Source: Amphritea atlantica (GTDB lineage Bacteria; Pseudomonadota; Gammaproteobacteria; Pseudomonadales; Balneatricaceae). From it: DNA of 64,000 bases. A program made the position numbers and the translations under genes. A model generated the notes under the pieces. It had not been told where the DNA came from. It worked only from the letters and a program-made list of their open reading frames with translations, and made no database searches. Position 1 is the stretch's first letter, and every line of letters begins with the position of its first letter. The stretch covers positions 22,636 through 86,635 of the forward strand of contig NZ_JAHKQE010000038.1 of the NCBI RefSeq assembly GCF_018860855.1. The letters run 5' to 3'. Positions 18,656-28,248 of this stretch are shown here, one piece after another.

Positions 18656-20362
18656 TTAAAACAGGTTATATAGCTGGGCCAACGGCAACTCGTCGGCAGG
18701 TTCACAGGTGAGTAACTCACCGTCCGCGCGAACCTCATAGGTTTGCGGATCAACGGTAATGGTCGGCATCCAACTATTGTGAATCATATCTTTCTTACCG
18801 ATATTGCGGGTGTTACAACAGGCCACCAGCCGACGACTCAAGCCCAACTGCGTACCAATATCCCGTTCCAATGCAGCACCCGATACAAAGGTGACTGAGA
18901 TTTTCGCCGGTGCCTGTCCATAGGAACCAAACATCGGCCGGTAATGTACCGGCTGAGGGGTTGGAATCGATGCATTAGGGTCGCCCATCGGTGCTGCAGC
19001 AATCATACCCCCTTTAATAATCAACGAGGGCTTCACACCAAAGAAAGCCGGTTTCCATAGCACCAGATCCGCGAGTTTACCCGGTTCAATAGAGCCGACT
19101 TCATGGGAAATACCGTGGGCAATCGCCGGATTAATGGTGTATTTAGCAATATAGCGACGCGCGCGAAAGTTATCACAGCCCCGCTCTTCATCTTCGGGTA
19201 ACAAACCAAACTGGGTTTTCATCTTATGGGCTGTTTGCCAAGTACGGGTCACGACCTCACCCACGCGTCCCATCGCCTGCGAGTCCGAGGAGATCATGCT
19301 AAACGCACCGCGATCATGGAATAGATCTTCAGCGGCGATGGTTTCTTTACGAATACGGGAATCGGCAAAGGCCACATCTTCGGGGATATTACTGTCTAAA
19401 TGGTGACACACCATCAGCATGTCGAGATGTTCATCGACGGTATTTCGGGTAAAGGGCCGGGTTGGGTTAGTCGATGACGGCAGCACATTAGGGTAGGCGC
19501 AGGCACGGATAATATCCGGTGCATGACCACCGCCCGCCCCTTCGGTGTGATAGGTGTGGATAACTCGGTTTTTAAAGGCCGCCAAGGTATCATCTACAAA
19601 GCCTGACTCGTTCAGGGTATCGGTATGAATCGCCACCTGAACATCATATTTATCGGCCACCGATAGGCAGTTGTCGATCGAGGCCGGCGTGGTGCCCCAG
19701 TCTTCATGGAGCTTCAAACCACAGGCACCCGCTTCCAACTGATCTTCCAGTGGTTTTGGTAAACTACCATTACCCTTACCAAGAAAACCAAAGTTCATTG
19801 GCATCGAATCAGTTGCCTGTAACATCTTGCCGATATTCCAAGGCCCCGGCGTACAGGTCGTCGCATTTGTGCCGGTCGCTGGGCCAGTACCGCCACCGAG
19901 CATAGTGGTAACACCGGACATCAATGCCTCATCGATCTGTTGTGGACAGATAAAATGAATATGGGCATCGATACCGCCGGCGGTGAGAATACTACCTTCT
20001 CCAGCGATCACTTCGGTGCCTGGGCCAATCACAATATCGACGTTGTCCTGAGTATCCGGATTACCCGCTTTACCGACTTTAAAAATACGGCCTTCACGAA
20101 TACCGACATCGCCTTTAACGATGCCCCAGTGATCCAGCACCAGCGCGTTAGTGATAACTAGATCGACGCAGATATCATTACAAAACTGGCTCTGCCCCTG
20201 CCCGTCTCGAATCACCTTACCGCCGCCAAACTTAACCTCATCACCATAGGTCGTGAAATCTTTCTCGACCTCTATCCACAGTTCGGTATCCCCAAGTCGC
20301 ACTCGGTCACCGGTGGTAGGGCCAAACATCTGTGCATAAGCCGCCCGATCAATCTTAGTCAT
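18656..20362 (-). CDS. ureC: Urease subunit alpha
   Basis: Catalytic subunit hydrolysing urea to ammonia and carbamate in the cytoplasm. By count, all active-site residues fall at the same numbers as in Klebsiella urease: His134 and His136 (HIHFICPQQ), carbamylated Lys217 and His219 (LKLHEDWG), His246 (AIHTDTL), His272 ([11 protein letters not shown]), Cys319 and catalytic His320 (VCHHLD), and Asp360 (SSDSQAMGR). The length of 568 residues is standard. The ATG overlaps the ureB stop by four bases. Confidence 0.98.
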   Translation of the reverse strand: MTKIDRAAYAQMFGPTTGDRVRLGDTELWIEVEKDFTTYGDEVKFGGGKVIRDGQGQSQFCNDICVDLVITNALVLDHWGIVKGDVGIREGRIFKVGKAGNPDTQDNVDIVIGPGTEVIAGEGSILTAGGIDAHIHFICPQQIDEALMSGVTTMLGGGTGPATGTNATTCTPGPWNIGKMLQATDSMPMNFGFLGKGNGSLPKPLEDQLEAGACGLKLHEDWGTTPASIDNCLSVADKYDVQVAIHTDTLNESGFVDDTLAAFKNRVIHTYHTEGAGGGHAPDIIRACAYPNVLPSSTNPTRPFTRNTVDEHLDMLMVCHHLDSNIPEDVAFADSRIRKETIAAEDLFHDRGAFSMISSDSQAMGRVGEVVTRTWQTAHKMKTQFGLLPEDEERGCDNFRARRYIAKYTINPAIAHGISHEVGSIEPGKLADLVLWKPAFFGVKPSLIIKGGMIAAAPMGDPNASIPTPQPVHYRPMFGSYGQAPAKISVTFVSGAALERDIGTQLGLSRRLVACCNTRNIGKKDMIHNSWMPTITVDPQTYEVRADGELLTCEPADELPLAQLYNLF

Positions 20363-20685
20363 ACCTCTGTCTCCTCGGCATCCAGCTTACCCATCACTTC
20401 ACCACGAAAGCCATAGATCGTGCGGCTACCCGCATATTCGACGAGCTCGACATTGCGTCCCTGCCCCGGTTCAAAGCGTACCGCGGTGCCGGAGGCAATA
20501 TTGAGACGAAAGCCTCGAGCCTTAGAACGGTCAAACTCCAATGCGGGGTTGACCTCAAAAAAATGATAGTGAGAGCCGATCTGCACCGGACGGTCACCGC
20601 GGTTTTCGACCCGCAGAGACACTGTTTTACGCCCCTCATTAAGCTGAATATCGCCTTTAACAGACTGAATTTCACCGGGAATCAT
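20359..20685 (-). CDS. ureB: Urease subunit beta
   Basis: Structural beta subunit of urease (108 residues), starting MIPGEIQ as in most homologues and containing [17 protein letters not shown]. Two ATGs lie side by side at 20688 and 20685. I prefer the second, since AGGAG is six bases before it and only three before the first. The gene is a separate subunit here, not fused to ureA. Confidence 0.95.
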   Translation of the reverse strand: MIPGEIQSVKGDIQLNEGRKTVSLRVENRGDRPVQIGSHYHFFEVNPALEFDRSKARGFRLNIASGTAVRFEPGQGRNVELVEYAGSRTIYGFRGEVMGKLDAEETEV

Positions 20686-20697
20686 CATATTCTCCTA

Positions 20698-21000
20698 TCA
20701 GCAGATCGGGTTGTGTACGGTCACCAACTTGGTACCGTCGGGAAAGGTCGCTTCCACCTGAACTTCATGGATCAACTCCACCACGCCGGGCATCACCTGG
20801 TCAGCGGTCAGTAGCGTTTTGCCATACCCCATCAACTCGGCAACGGTTTTACCATCCCGCGCGCCTTCTATGATTTCCATGGTCAGATAAGCCATCGCTT
20901 CGGGGTAGTTTAATTTCAACCCCCGGTTCAGACGCCGTTCGGCCAGCAATGCCGCGGTAAAGACCAGCAGTTTATCTTTCTCTCTTGGAAGCAGTTCCAT
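20698..21000 (-). CDS. ureA: Urease subunit gamma
   Basis: Structural gamma subunit, exactly 100 residues. It starts [19 protein letters not shown] and ends [10 protein letters not shown], with the conserved [20 protein letters not shown] stretch, all typical of UreA. It lies 53 bases after ureD and ten before ureB. Confidence 0.96.
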   Translation of the reverse strand: MELLPREKDKLLVFTAALLAERRLNRGLKLNYPEAMAYLTMEIIEGARDGKTVAELMGYGKTLLTADQVMPGVVELIHEVQVEATFPDGTKLVTVHNPIC

Positions 21001-21053
21001 AATCTATCCTTTTTAACCTATCTCATTGATGGCGCAACTAACGTCTCTTGCAT

Positions 21054-21959
21054 TCAGGTTGCCCAGATACGGGGTTCACACGCCTCACGCCCGAGCAGTA
21101 ACGGCCTGATTACCTGCCAGCAATGAATAAACAGTTGCATCGCCTGATCGGTTTGCTGTCCCAAATAACGAACCGTTATAAACTCACCGGTCAAACTGAC
21201 GGACGCCAATGCACCGCAATCGCTCACAATCTGACGTAACTTATCCACCAACGCACTTATTTGGGTATTTTCCGCCTGTATACCTGCCATTTCAAAAGGC
21301 CCAGCAACCACCAAACCATTCACAGGGTGCCCGCGCAGCCCTGCTGGGCCCTCTAATAGGGCACGATTATGATCGTCGATCTGAAGTCGCTCACGCAACA
21401 GAATTCGTTCACCTCGATTAATCTGCAACGTTTGCGCCAAGTTACCGGTGCTAAACGGCTGATCACGGTTGGGCATACCTAAACTGGTGACCTCCCAGCC
21501 AATATAGTGGGCGTTGTCAGCCAGATTGACATGGGTATCTAGTCGCGTGCAGGCATCGGGATAAAGAATCGTTTCCATCGGCAGCCACTCGATCGAGCCG
21601 CCGGCACTCACATTGAGGGTATTGGTTTGATGTTGCAGGCTGCGGTCAGGCCTAGCCCGATAAACCCGCCCCGCCCCCGGCGTGGTTAACAGTGCGTGAC
21701 TGTCCGCGGTACACTCAACCGTGACCTGTAAACGATCGCCGGAGACCATACCGCCCGGTGGATGGAGTAGATAAACTTGCGCCAGATCTGGCCCTTCGGG
21801 ATAAAACGCTTTTTGTACATAGAGCGGCCCCTGATGTTCGGCCCGCTGTAGCACCGTGCCTCGGACTGTGCGTGCAAACTGCAGAAATAGTTCGGCGTTC
21901 CAAGCAGAGGCGGAGCCTGGTGCTTCAATCTCGGTTATCGGTTGTGCCAAGGTCATCAT
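21054..21959 (-). CDS. ureD: Urease accessory protein UreD (UreH)
   Basis: Scaffold for UreF and UreG during nickel insertion. Characteristic blocks RGTVLQRAEHQGPLYVQK, YLLHPPGGMVSGD and LLTTPGAGRVYRA are seen; 301 residues. The start (ATG at 21959, with a second ATG directly after) abuts the urtE stop with no gap, so transporter and urease genes form one transcription unit at this junction. Confidence 0.94.
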   Translation of the reverse strand: MMTLAQPITEIEAPGSASAWNAELFLQFARTVRGTVLQRAEHQGPLYVQKAFYPEGPDLAQVYLLHPPGGMVSGDRLQVTVECTADSHALLTTPGAGRVYRARPDRSLQHQTNTLNVSAGGSIEWLPMETILYPDACTRLDTHVNLADNAHYIGWEVTSLGMPNRDQPFSTGNLAQTLQINRGERILLRERLQIDDHNRALLEGPAGLRGHPVNGLVVAGPFEMAGIQAENTQISALVDKLRQIVSDCGALASVSLTGEFITVRYLGQQTDQAMQLFIHCWQVIRPLLLGREACEPRIWAT

Positions 21960-22655
21960 CTACACCGCCAAATATTGACGGATTAACGCCTCGCTGAGGT
22001 TGTCCATCCGATCACTGGCGACCACCCGTCCCCGCTCCATGAGTCGAAACTCTTCACCTACGCGGCGGGCAAAGCCCAATTTTTGCTCAATAAGTATCAC
22101 GGTCAAGCCCTCTTCTTTATTGAGCTTTAGAATAACATCGCCGATCTGTTTAACAATATTTGGTTGTATCCCTTCATTGGGTTCATCCAAAATAAGAACT
22201 TTGGGATCAATCACGAGTGCCCGACCAATAGCCAACTGTTGTTGCTGACCACCGGAAAGATCACCGCCGCGACGCTGCAGCATCTCTTGCAACACCGGAA
22301 ACAACTCAAAGATCTTATCCGGAATCTCTTTCGCACCATCTTTGCGCACTGGCAAACCGACCTTTAGGTTTTCCTCCACGGTCAGCAGCGGAAAGATATC
22401 CCGCCCTTGCGGTACATAACCGATCCCCGCCGGTGCTCGGTATTCCGCTTTTTTGCTTTGCAATGGTTCGCCCTGCAACAAAATTTCACCGCTACTGACC
22501 GGCAACAACCCCATCAAACACTTCAACAGGGTGGTTTTACCCACGCCGTTACGACCCATAATGCAGGTGCACGAGCCCGCTTTAATCTCTAGGTTAAGAT
22601 CCCAGAGTATCTGCGTGCCACCGTAAAACTGATTAACGTTCTTAATGCTGATCAT
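21960..22655 (-). CDS. urtE: Urea ABC transporter ATP-binding protein UrtE
   Basis: LivF-type ATPase of the urea importer (231 residues). Walker A is GRNGVGKTT, the signature LSGGQQQQLAIGRAL and Walker B VLILDEPNEGIQP; the NEGIQP sequence is typical of UrtE. It overlaps urtD by four bases and abuts ureD. Confidence 0.95.
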   Translation of the reverse strand: MISIKNVNQFYGGTQILWDLNLEIKAGSCTCIMGRNGVGKTTLLKCLMGLLPVSSGEILLQGEPLQSKKAEYRAPAGIGYVPQGRDIFPLLTVEENLKVGLPVRKDGAKEIPDKIFELFPVLQEMLQRRGGDLSGGQQQQLAIGRALVIDPKVLILDEPNEGIQPNIVKQIGDVILKLNKEEGLTVILIEQKLGFARRVGEEFRLMERGRVVASDRMDNLSEALIRQYLAV

Positions 22656-23485
22656 GGTGCTTCTCCCAGATACACTTCAATAACATCGGGATTATTCTGA
22701 ATCTCATCCATACTACCCTCCGCCAGTACCGAGCCTTGATGTAACACCGTCACGGTGCGGGCGATACTGCGCACAAACTCCATATCATGTTCTACTACCA
22801 CAACGGTGCGCTCGCCGGCCAAGGAGGTTAACAGCTCGGCGGTGCGCTCACCTTCCTGCACTGTCATGCCCGCCACCGGCTCATCCACCAGCAATAAGCG
22901 CGGATTAGCCATCAGCAGCATACCGATCTCCAACCACTGTTTCTGACCGTGAGATAGTGAGCCGGCCAACATCATCCGTTCACCTTTCAAGCCAATCGTT
23001 TCGAGTACCTGATCCATCTGGTCATACTCTTCACCGGTCAGGGTGGCCAGCAGAGTCGGGATCACCGATTTATTACTTTTCAGGGATAACTCAAGATTGT
23101 CCATCACCGTATGGGCTTCAAACACCGTCGGTTTCTGAAACTTACGGCCAATACCCAGCTGTGCGATCTCCGCCTCATCTTTTTCCAGTAAGTTAAGTGA
23201 TTGACCAAAATACACCGTGCCACTATCGCACTGGGTTTTGCCGGTAATCACATCCATCAGGGTGGTTTTACCGGCACCGTTAGCGCCGATTAAACAGCGC
23301 AGTTCGCCATCATTGATATACAGGTTCAGGTCATTCAGGGCTTTAAAGCCATCAAAGCTCAGATTTAAGCCTTCGACATAGAGCAAGACCTGATGGGAGA
23401 TATCCACCGTGGCGGTATCGTCCTGTAAAAATGGCCAAACCTGATCTCGGCGCATCACTTCACGGGTGGTATCGAGTAAGCTCAT
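22652..23485 (-). CDS. urtD: Urea ABC transporter ATP-binding protein UrtD
   Basis: LivG-type ATPase of the urea importer (277 residues). Walker A is GANGAGKTTLMD, the signature SLSHGQKQWLEIGMLL and Walker B LLLVDEPVAGM, as expected for UrtD. An N-terminal extension of about 35 residues precedes the ABC domain. Four-base overlaps join it to urtC and urtE. Confidence 0.95.
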   Translation of the reverse strand: MSLLDTTREVMRRDQVWPFLQDDTATVDISHQVLLYVEGLNLSFDGFKALNDLNLYINDGELRCLIGANGAGKTTLMDVITGKTQCDSGTVYFGQSLNLLEKDEAEIAQLGIGRKFQKPTVFEAHTVMDNLELSLKSNKSVIPTLLATLTGEEYDQMDQVLETIGLKGERMMLAGSLSHGQKQWLEIGMLLMANPRLLLVDEPVAGMTVQEGERTAELLTSLAGERTVVVVEHDMEFVRSIARTVTVLHQGSVLAEGSMDEIQNNPDVIEVYLGEAP

Positions 23486-24675
23486 GCGCGGCCCTCCTCT
23501 GGGTTATGACTTGCCGACGTTTCATTCGGCGGATTAACCGGTGTCGGCGCGACAGCTTGCTCACCTTTAAACTGCGACCACAGTCCCATCAACCCTTTGG
23601 GTAGATAGAGCGTCACCAGTACAAACATCGCCCCCAGTGCAAACAACCAACCATCGGGCATGATGGCGGTAAATTTCGTCTTGGCGTAGTTCACCAAAAT
23701 CGCACCGATGACCGCGCCAACCAAGGTGCCACGCCCACCCACCGCGACCCAAATCACGATCTCGATCGAGTTAATCGGGGAGAACTCACCGGGGTTGATA
23801 ATACCCACCTGAGGAACATAGAGCGCTCCGGCGATACCGGCAATCATGGCGGAATAGACAAACAACCAGACTTTATAGTTTTCCGTACGATAGCCAATAA
23901 AGCGAGCTCGGCTTTCACCATCACGGATTGCCACAACTACCTTGCCGAAGCGGGTCTGCATGATTTTTTTACTCAACACCAGCAAGCCAGACAACATTAA
24001 CGCGGTGATAATAAACAGCGTCACTCGGGTGTTATCCGATTGCAAATCAAAGCCAAGAATATCTTTAAAGTCGGTTAAGCCATTGTTGCCACCAAAACCC
24101 ATCTCATTACGGAAGAAAGACAGCAACAGCGCATAGGTTAGCGCTTGAGTCATGATCGACAGATACACCCCAGTGACCCGAGAGCGAAACGCCAACCAGC
24201 CAAACACATAGGCTAATAATCCAGGCACCAGTAATACCATCAGCATCGCCAGCCAAAATTGATCCATCCCCTGCCAGAACCACGGCAGCTCATTCCAACT
24301 CAGAAACACCATAAAGTCGGGCAGTTCCGGGTTGCCATAGACACCCCGATCACCGATCTGACGCATCAGATACATCCCCATGGCATAGCCGCCTAAAGCG
24401 AAGAAAGCGCCGTGGCCCAAGCTGAGAATGCCGCAGAAGCCCCAAATTACATCCACCGCCAGCGCTAACATGGCATAGCAGAGATATTTACCTAACAGGG
24501 TGATGGTGTAGGTGGAAACATAAAAGATAGAATCCTGCGGCAGCAACAGGTTACAGGCCGATGCCAGCACAGTGACCACCAGCAGCAACACCACAAAGGG
24601 CGCCACCTTACTTTCGCCGTTAAGCCGGGCAAAGCCCTTGGCGTTGCCGAATACATTTTGCAACAAGGTGCTCAT
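23482..24675 (-). CDS. urtC: Urea ABC transporter permease UrtC
   Basis: LivM-type inner-membrane permease (397 residues) with about nine hydrophobic helices and the block WGFCGILSLGHGAFFALGGY near residue 80. The conserved VAVGGRGTLVGAVIGA lies near the C-terminus. The tail after the last helix is short and hydrophilic. Translation is coupled to urtB and urtD through four-base overlaps. Confidence 0.95.
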   Translation of the reverse strand: MSTLLQNVFGNAKGFARLNGESKVAPFVVLLLVVTVLASACNLLLPQDSIFYVSTYTITLLGKYLCYAMLALAVDVIWGFCGILSLGHGAFFALGGYAMGMYLMRQIGDRGVYGNPELPDFMVFLSWNELPWFWQGMDQFWLAMLMVLLVPGLLAYVFGWLAFRSRVTGVYLSIMTQALTYALLLSFFRNEMGFGGNNGLTDFKDILGFDLQSDNTRVTLFIITALMLSGLLVLSKKIMQTRFGKVVVAIRDGESRARFIGYRTENYKVWLFVYSAMIAGIAGALYVPQVGIINPGEFSPINSIEIVIWVAVGGRGTLVGAVIGAILVNYAKTKFTAIMPDGWLFALGAMFVLVTLYLPKGLMGLWSQFKGEQAVAPTPVNPPNETSASHNPEEGRA

Positions 24676-26279
24676 TCTGCAGCCCTCCCTTTTTGTGGAA
24701 ACAGCCCTTTAGGCCGTTTCTGAATAAACAGAATGATAAACACCAACACCAGAATACTGGCCAGCACAGCACCGGTAACCGGTTCCAAAAACTTGTTTGC
24801 GATCCCAAGGGTAAAGGCTGCCACCAGCGTGCCCCATAAATTACCTACCCCACCAAAGACCACCACCATAAAGGAATCTATGATGTACGCCTGTCCTAGG
24901 TTTGGCCCCACATTGGTGAGCTGGCTTAACGCCACACCAGCGATACCCGCAATACCCGAGCCCAGCCCGAAGGTCATCGCATCCACACGATCGGTGCGAA
25001 TTCCCATCGCTTTTGCCATATTTCGGTTTTGCGACACCGCCCGCACATTCAGCCCTAGCGAGGTTTTCTTTAACACCAGCAGCAACAACATAAACACCAG
25101 TAGCGCAAAGGCAATGATATATAAACGGTTGAGGGTAAGGCTGAGCAATGGATTAATCTCGATAGAACCACTCATCCACTCGGGCGTTGCCACCTGACGA
25201 TTCAGCGGCGAGAACACGGTGCGCACTAACTGTTGCAAGATCAGGCTAATACCAAAGGTAGCCAACAGCGTTTCTAAAGGACGTCCATGTAGATGACGAA
25301 TCACTAAGCGTTCCAGCAGCACACCGGCAAGTCCGGACACCAAGAAAGCCAGCGGTACCGAGATCCATAGGGAATACTCAATCATCTCCGGCAACAACAG
25401 CTGCACCACATAGGTGGTATAGGCGCCCAGCATAATCATCTCGCCGTGGGCCATATTGATCACGCCCATCACGCCAAAGGTGATCGCCAAGCCGATCGCC
25501 GCCAGCAGCAACACAGAACCGAGACTCAGACCAAAAAACAGTTGATTGATAAAGCCATACATTTCAGCTTGTTGAGCAATTTTATCCAAGCCTTTTTGCG
25601 CCGCTTTACGGACACTACGGGCCGGATCATTCGCCACCAACAGTGTTAACTGATTGCGCACCTCAGGCTCTAGGCTACCTTGCAGCGCATTCACGCCTTC
25701 TAAACGTTCGGTGGCGTCTTCGGCATGTTTAACGCGATACAGTGCCAGCGCCACATCCATCACCGCCTGCACCGAACGGCTCTGCTCATCTAGCCTAGCA
25801 GTGCGAATTAACTCAATGGTCGGCTTATCAAGATCAGAGAACAGTGAACGCACCGCCTCGACACGCACTTCTGGGTCGGTGTGATGCAGTTGCATCCGCG
25901 CAATAGATTCACGCAGATACCCCCGCAGTTTGTTATTCACCTTGATCTTCTTAACCTGCTTTTTACTCAGGTCATGCCGCGGTTCCGCCGAGAACAGATC
26001 GCTATAGCGCGTCTCGCCCGCCTCTTTAGAAACCACGATCAGGCTGCGGTCCTCTTTCACATAGTACAGTTTACCGGCCAACATCGTCTTGAACAGAACC
26101 ATCATATCGGCGCCGGTTGATGTTTCCAGTTGCTGCAAAACCGGTAACGCTTTGCTCAGTTTTACCTCTGTCAGTTGCATCAGTAGAGGCTGCTGAGCCG
26201 TGGATGGCGGCTCGGCCAGCGTACTGGTACTCACCAGTAAGCTGAACAAAAAGCCACCGATGGCCATTAAATATCTCAC
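24672..26279 (-). CDS. urtB: Urea ABC transporter permease UrtB
   Basis: LivH-type permease (535 residues). A signal peptide (about 1-22) and a hydrophilic region with helical repeats (about 25-225) come before the membrane core. This extension is usual in proteobacterial UrtB and probably sits in the periplasm. The core starts near 240 with LGLAITFGVMGVINMAHGEM and ends with VVVFGGVGNLWGTLVAAFTLG. A 220-base spacer with a terminator separates it from urtA, so binding protein and membrane parts are expressed at different levels. Confidence 0.94.
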   Translation of the reverse strand: MRYLMAIGGFLFSLLVSTSTLAEPPSTAQQPLLMQLTEVKLSKALPVLQQLETSTGADMMVLFKTMLAGKLYYVKEDRSLIVVSKEAGETRYSDLFSAEPRHDLSKKQVKKIKVNNKLRGYLRESIARMQLHHTDPEVRVEAVRSLFSDLDKPTIELIRTARLDEQSRSVQAVMDVALALYRVKHAEDATERLEGVNALQGSLEPEVRNQLTLLVANDPARSVRKAAQKGLDKIAQQAEMYGFINQLFFGLSLGSVLLLAAIGLAITFGVMGVINMAHGEMIMLGAYTTYVVQLLLPEMIEYSLWISVPLAFLVSGLAGVLLERLVIRHLHGRPLETLLATFGISLILQQLVRTVFSPLNRQVATPEWMSGSIEINPLLSLTLNRLYIIAFALLVFMLLLLVLKKTSLGLNVRAVSQNRNMAKAMGIRTDRVDAMTFGLGSGIAGIAGVALSQLTNVGPNLGQAYIIDSFMVVVFGGVGNLWGTLVAAFTLGIANKFLEPVTGAVLASILVLVFIILFIQKRPKGLFPQKGRAAE

Positions 26280-26356
26280 AGGCGTTCTCCGTTCACATTA
26301 AAGCGGATAAGCACTCACAGTGCTTGAGTCCGTTCTGACTTTTGCTCATTAAAAGC

Positions 26357-26426
26357 GCTTATAAAAAAGGCTGTTAACCCACATCAAAGGCAGCGCCATT
26401 CATCTAGGTCAGCTTTTTTTATAAGC
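26357..26426. repeat. Long imperfect inverted repeat in urtA-urtB spacer
   Basis: A 17-base arm starting GCTTATAAAAAAGG (26357-26373) pairs with 26410-26426 with one mismatch, over a 36-base loop. It may shape the mRNA between urtA and urtB, after the terminator listed next. Function unknown. Confidence 0.5.
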
Positions 26427-26444
26427 TCTGTTGATTCACGCTTG

Positions 26445-26475
26445 AAAAAGAGCAGGCTTCTATCACGAAGCCTGC
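26445..26475 (-). terminator. Intrinsic terminator after urtA
   Basis: On the minus strand GCAGGCTTC pairs with GAAGCCTGC over a six-base loop (plus 26452-26475), followed by TCTTTTTC. It lies 26 bases after the urtA stop and should make most transcripts end there, leaving a fraction to continue into urtB and the urease genes. Confidence 0.8.
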
Positions 26476-26500
26476 GGATGAAGACGTTTAGCGCTAAAAA

Positions 26501-27787
26501 TTAATAGGTCTGACCTGAACAGGTCTTAGTAACAACATTGTAGTTACCGCAAGAGATCGGTGCGGTCCAATCAGCCATAAGATCTTTAGAGCCCGGCAGA
26601 AAGTCAGACCAAGCATCACCGGCCACTAAGCCTTCGGTTTCCCAAACCACTTCAAACTGACCATCTTCCTGAATCTCACCAATCAATACTGGCTTGCTCA
26701 GATGGTGGTTTTTGTTCATATAAGCCATACCACCGGTGAGGTTTTCCGTTTCCTGACCGATCATCGCTTGCTCAACTGAATCAACATCAGTCGTGCCAGC
26801 TTTCTCGACCGCTTGAGTCCACATTTTGAAACCGATATAAGTGGCTTCCATAGGATCGTTAGTCACGCGTTTAGGATTACCCGTGAACGCTTTCCACTTA
26901 GCGATAAAGTCAGTATTGGCATCGCTTTCAACACTTTGGAAATAGTTCCATGCCGCTAGATGACCGACCAAAGGCTTGGTGTCTAGGCCGGATAGTTCCT
27001 CTTCACCCACCGAGAATGCAACCACGGGAATGTCTTCTGCCGAGATACCCTGGTTACCCAGCTCTTTGTAAAAGGGAATGTTTGCGTCACCGTTGATGGT
27101 TGAAACAACCGCTGTTTTCTTACCTTCGCTACCGAATTTTTTAATATCCGAAACGATCGACTGCCAATCAGAATGACCAAACGGTGTGTAGTTGATCATG
27201 ATATCTTCTTCAGCCACACCATTGGCTTTCAGATAGGCTTCTAAGATTTTGTTGGTGGTACGCGGATAAACATAATCGGTACCTGCTAACACCCAACGCT
27301 CAACCCCAAGGTCATCTTTTAGATAGTTAACCGCAGGAATCGCTTGTTGGTTTGGCGCCGCACCGGTATAAAATACATTTTTAGAGGATTCTTCACCTTC
27401 ATACTGCACCGGGTAGAACATCAAACCGTTTAGTTCTTCTAATACCGGTAAAACCGATTTACGGGAAACCGATGTCCAGCTACCAAAAATGACGTCTACT
27501 TTTTCTTGGGTTAAAAGCTCACGGCCCTTCTCAGCAAACAGAGGCCAGTTAGAGGCAGGGTCAACCACCACCGCTTCCAACTTTTTACCCAGCAGACCGC
27601 CTTTTTTATTCTGCTCTTCAACCATCATCAGAACTGTATCTTTCAGTGTCGTTTCACTGATCGCCATGGTGCCGGACAGTGAGTGCAACACACCCACTTT
27701 GATCGTATCTGCCGCGATAGCGCTGACACTGAATACCGTTGCACCCATCGATAAAGCAATACCCGTAACCAGATGTTTGATCTTCAT
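26501..27787 (-). CDS. urtA: Urea ABC transporter substrate-binding protein UrtA
   Basis: Periplasmic urea-binding protein (428 residues). The signal peptide ends at SAIAAD; the mature part starts TIKVGVLHSLSGTMAISE, the typical UrtA/FmdD opening, and later has GSWTSVSRKSVLPVLEE and YEGEESSKNVFYTGA. I chose the ATG at 27787 with GGGA seven bases upstream; a GTG two codons earlier is an alternative. Two Cys in the C-terminal ISCGNYNVVTKTCSG probably form a disulfide. Upstream are a sigma-54-like promoter and a four-copy operator-like array. Confidence 0.95.
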   Translation of the reverse strand: MKIKHLVTGIALSMGATVFSVSAIAADTIKVGVLHSLSGTMAISETTLKDTVLMMVEEQNKKGGLLGKKLEAVVVDPASNWPLFAEKGRELLTQEKVDVIFGSWTSVSRKSVLPVLEELNGLMFYPVQYEGEESSKNVFYTGAAPNQQAIPAVNYLKDDLGVERWVLAGTDYVYPRTTNKILEAYLKANGVAEEDIMINYTPFGHSDWQSIVSDIKKFGSEGKKTAVVSTINGDANIPFYKELGNQGISAEDIPVVAFSVGEEELSGLDTKPLVGHLAAWNYFQSVESDANTDFIAKWKAFTGNPKRVTNDPMEATYIGFKMWTQAVEKAGTTDVDSVEQAMIGQETENLTGGMAYMNKNHHLSKPVLIGEIQEDGQFEVVWETEGLVAGDAWSDFLPGSKDLMADWTAPISCGNYNVVTKTCSGQTY

Positions 27788-27844
27788 ATCCACTTCCCTT
27801 ATTAAGAGTTGTCATTCTTATTGCCGAGCTAAACTCAAGCCCCG

Positions 27845-27860
27845 AGCATCTTTGAAGCCA
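27845..27860 (-). promoter_or_regulatory. Candidate sigma-54 promoter of urtA
   Basis: Minus strand TGGCTTCAAAGATGCT: GG and GC are separated by exactly ten bases, as sigma-54 requires, though the -12 element is ATGC instead of TTGC. It is 58 bases upstream of the urtA ATG. Nitrogen-controlled urea importers commonly use sigma-54, so context helps. Confidence 0.45.
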
Positions 27861-27894
27861 CGGAACCATTATTGAGAATTACGGCAGAATTAGG

Positions 27895-27964
27895 TATGGG
27901 GTGATTGACGCACCCCTATATGTCAAATGACACACCCCTATACGTCAAATGACGTATAGGGGTT
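27895..27964. promoter_or_regulatory. Four-copy TATAGGGGT operator-like array upstream of urtA
   Basis: Copies: TATGGGGTG (27895-27903, plus), CACCCCTATA (27911-27920, minus copy), CACCCCTATA (27933-27942, minus copy) and TATAGGGGTT (27955-27964, plus). The two minus copies are exactly 22 bases apart, two helical turns. The last two copies form a perfect 14-base inverted repeat (27934-27947 with 27950-27963). It is placed 110-180 bases upstream of urtA, where an activator would bind. Confidence 0.6.
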
Positions 27965-27977
27965 GGATTCGTCATTC

Positions 27978-28043
27978 AAGGCACGTGACTGGACGCTTCG
28001 CTTGCTAGAAAAGGCACGTGACTGGACGCTTCGCTTGCTAGAA
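27978..28043. repeat. Perfect 33-base tandem duplication
   Basis: Two identical 33-base units, 27978-28010 and 28011-28043, each beginning AAGGCACGTGACTGGACG and ending TTGCTAGAA. They contain the E-box-like palindrome CACGTG. The perfect identity indicates a recent duplication. It is noncoding, between urtA and the repeat protein. Confidence 0.9.
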
Positions 28044-28137
28044 AAAGTAAAGCCGATTTTTTGGGGGAGAATCCAGATAACACAGGTAAGTGCTTTTTAT
28101 AGAATTATTGAATGAAACCGTCATCCGCGGGGAGATA

Positions 28138-28236
28138 CAGCCTCCGAAAATATTTAAGAGGCTGTGTGAGTCGTCATAGAAGCATTGCACCCTATGCTGA
28201 ATTAGTTACAAGATCCTATTTACAGGGTCAGGATCT
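28138..28236. other. Small hairpins downstream of the repeat-protein gene
   Basis: CAGCCTC (28138-28144) pairs with GAGGCTG (28158-28164), and AGATCCT (28211-28217) with AGGATCT (28230-28236). Neither has a T-tract on the minus strand. They may be weak 3'-end structures of the gene at 28249-30561. Confidence 0.3.
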
Positions 28237-28248
28237 CATAACCCCACT

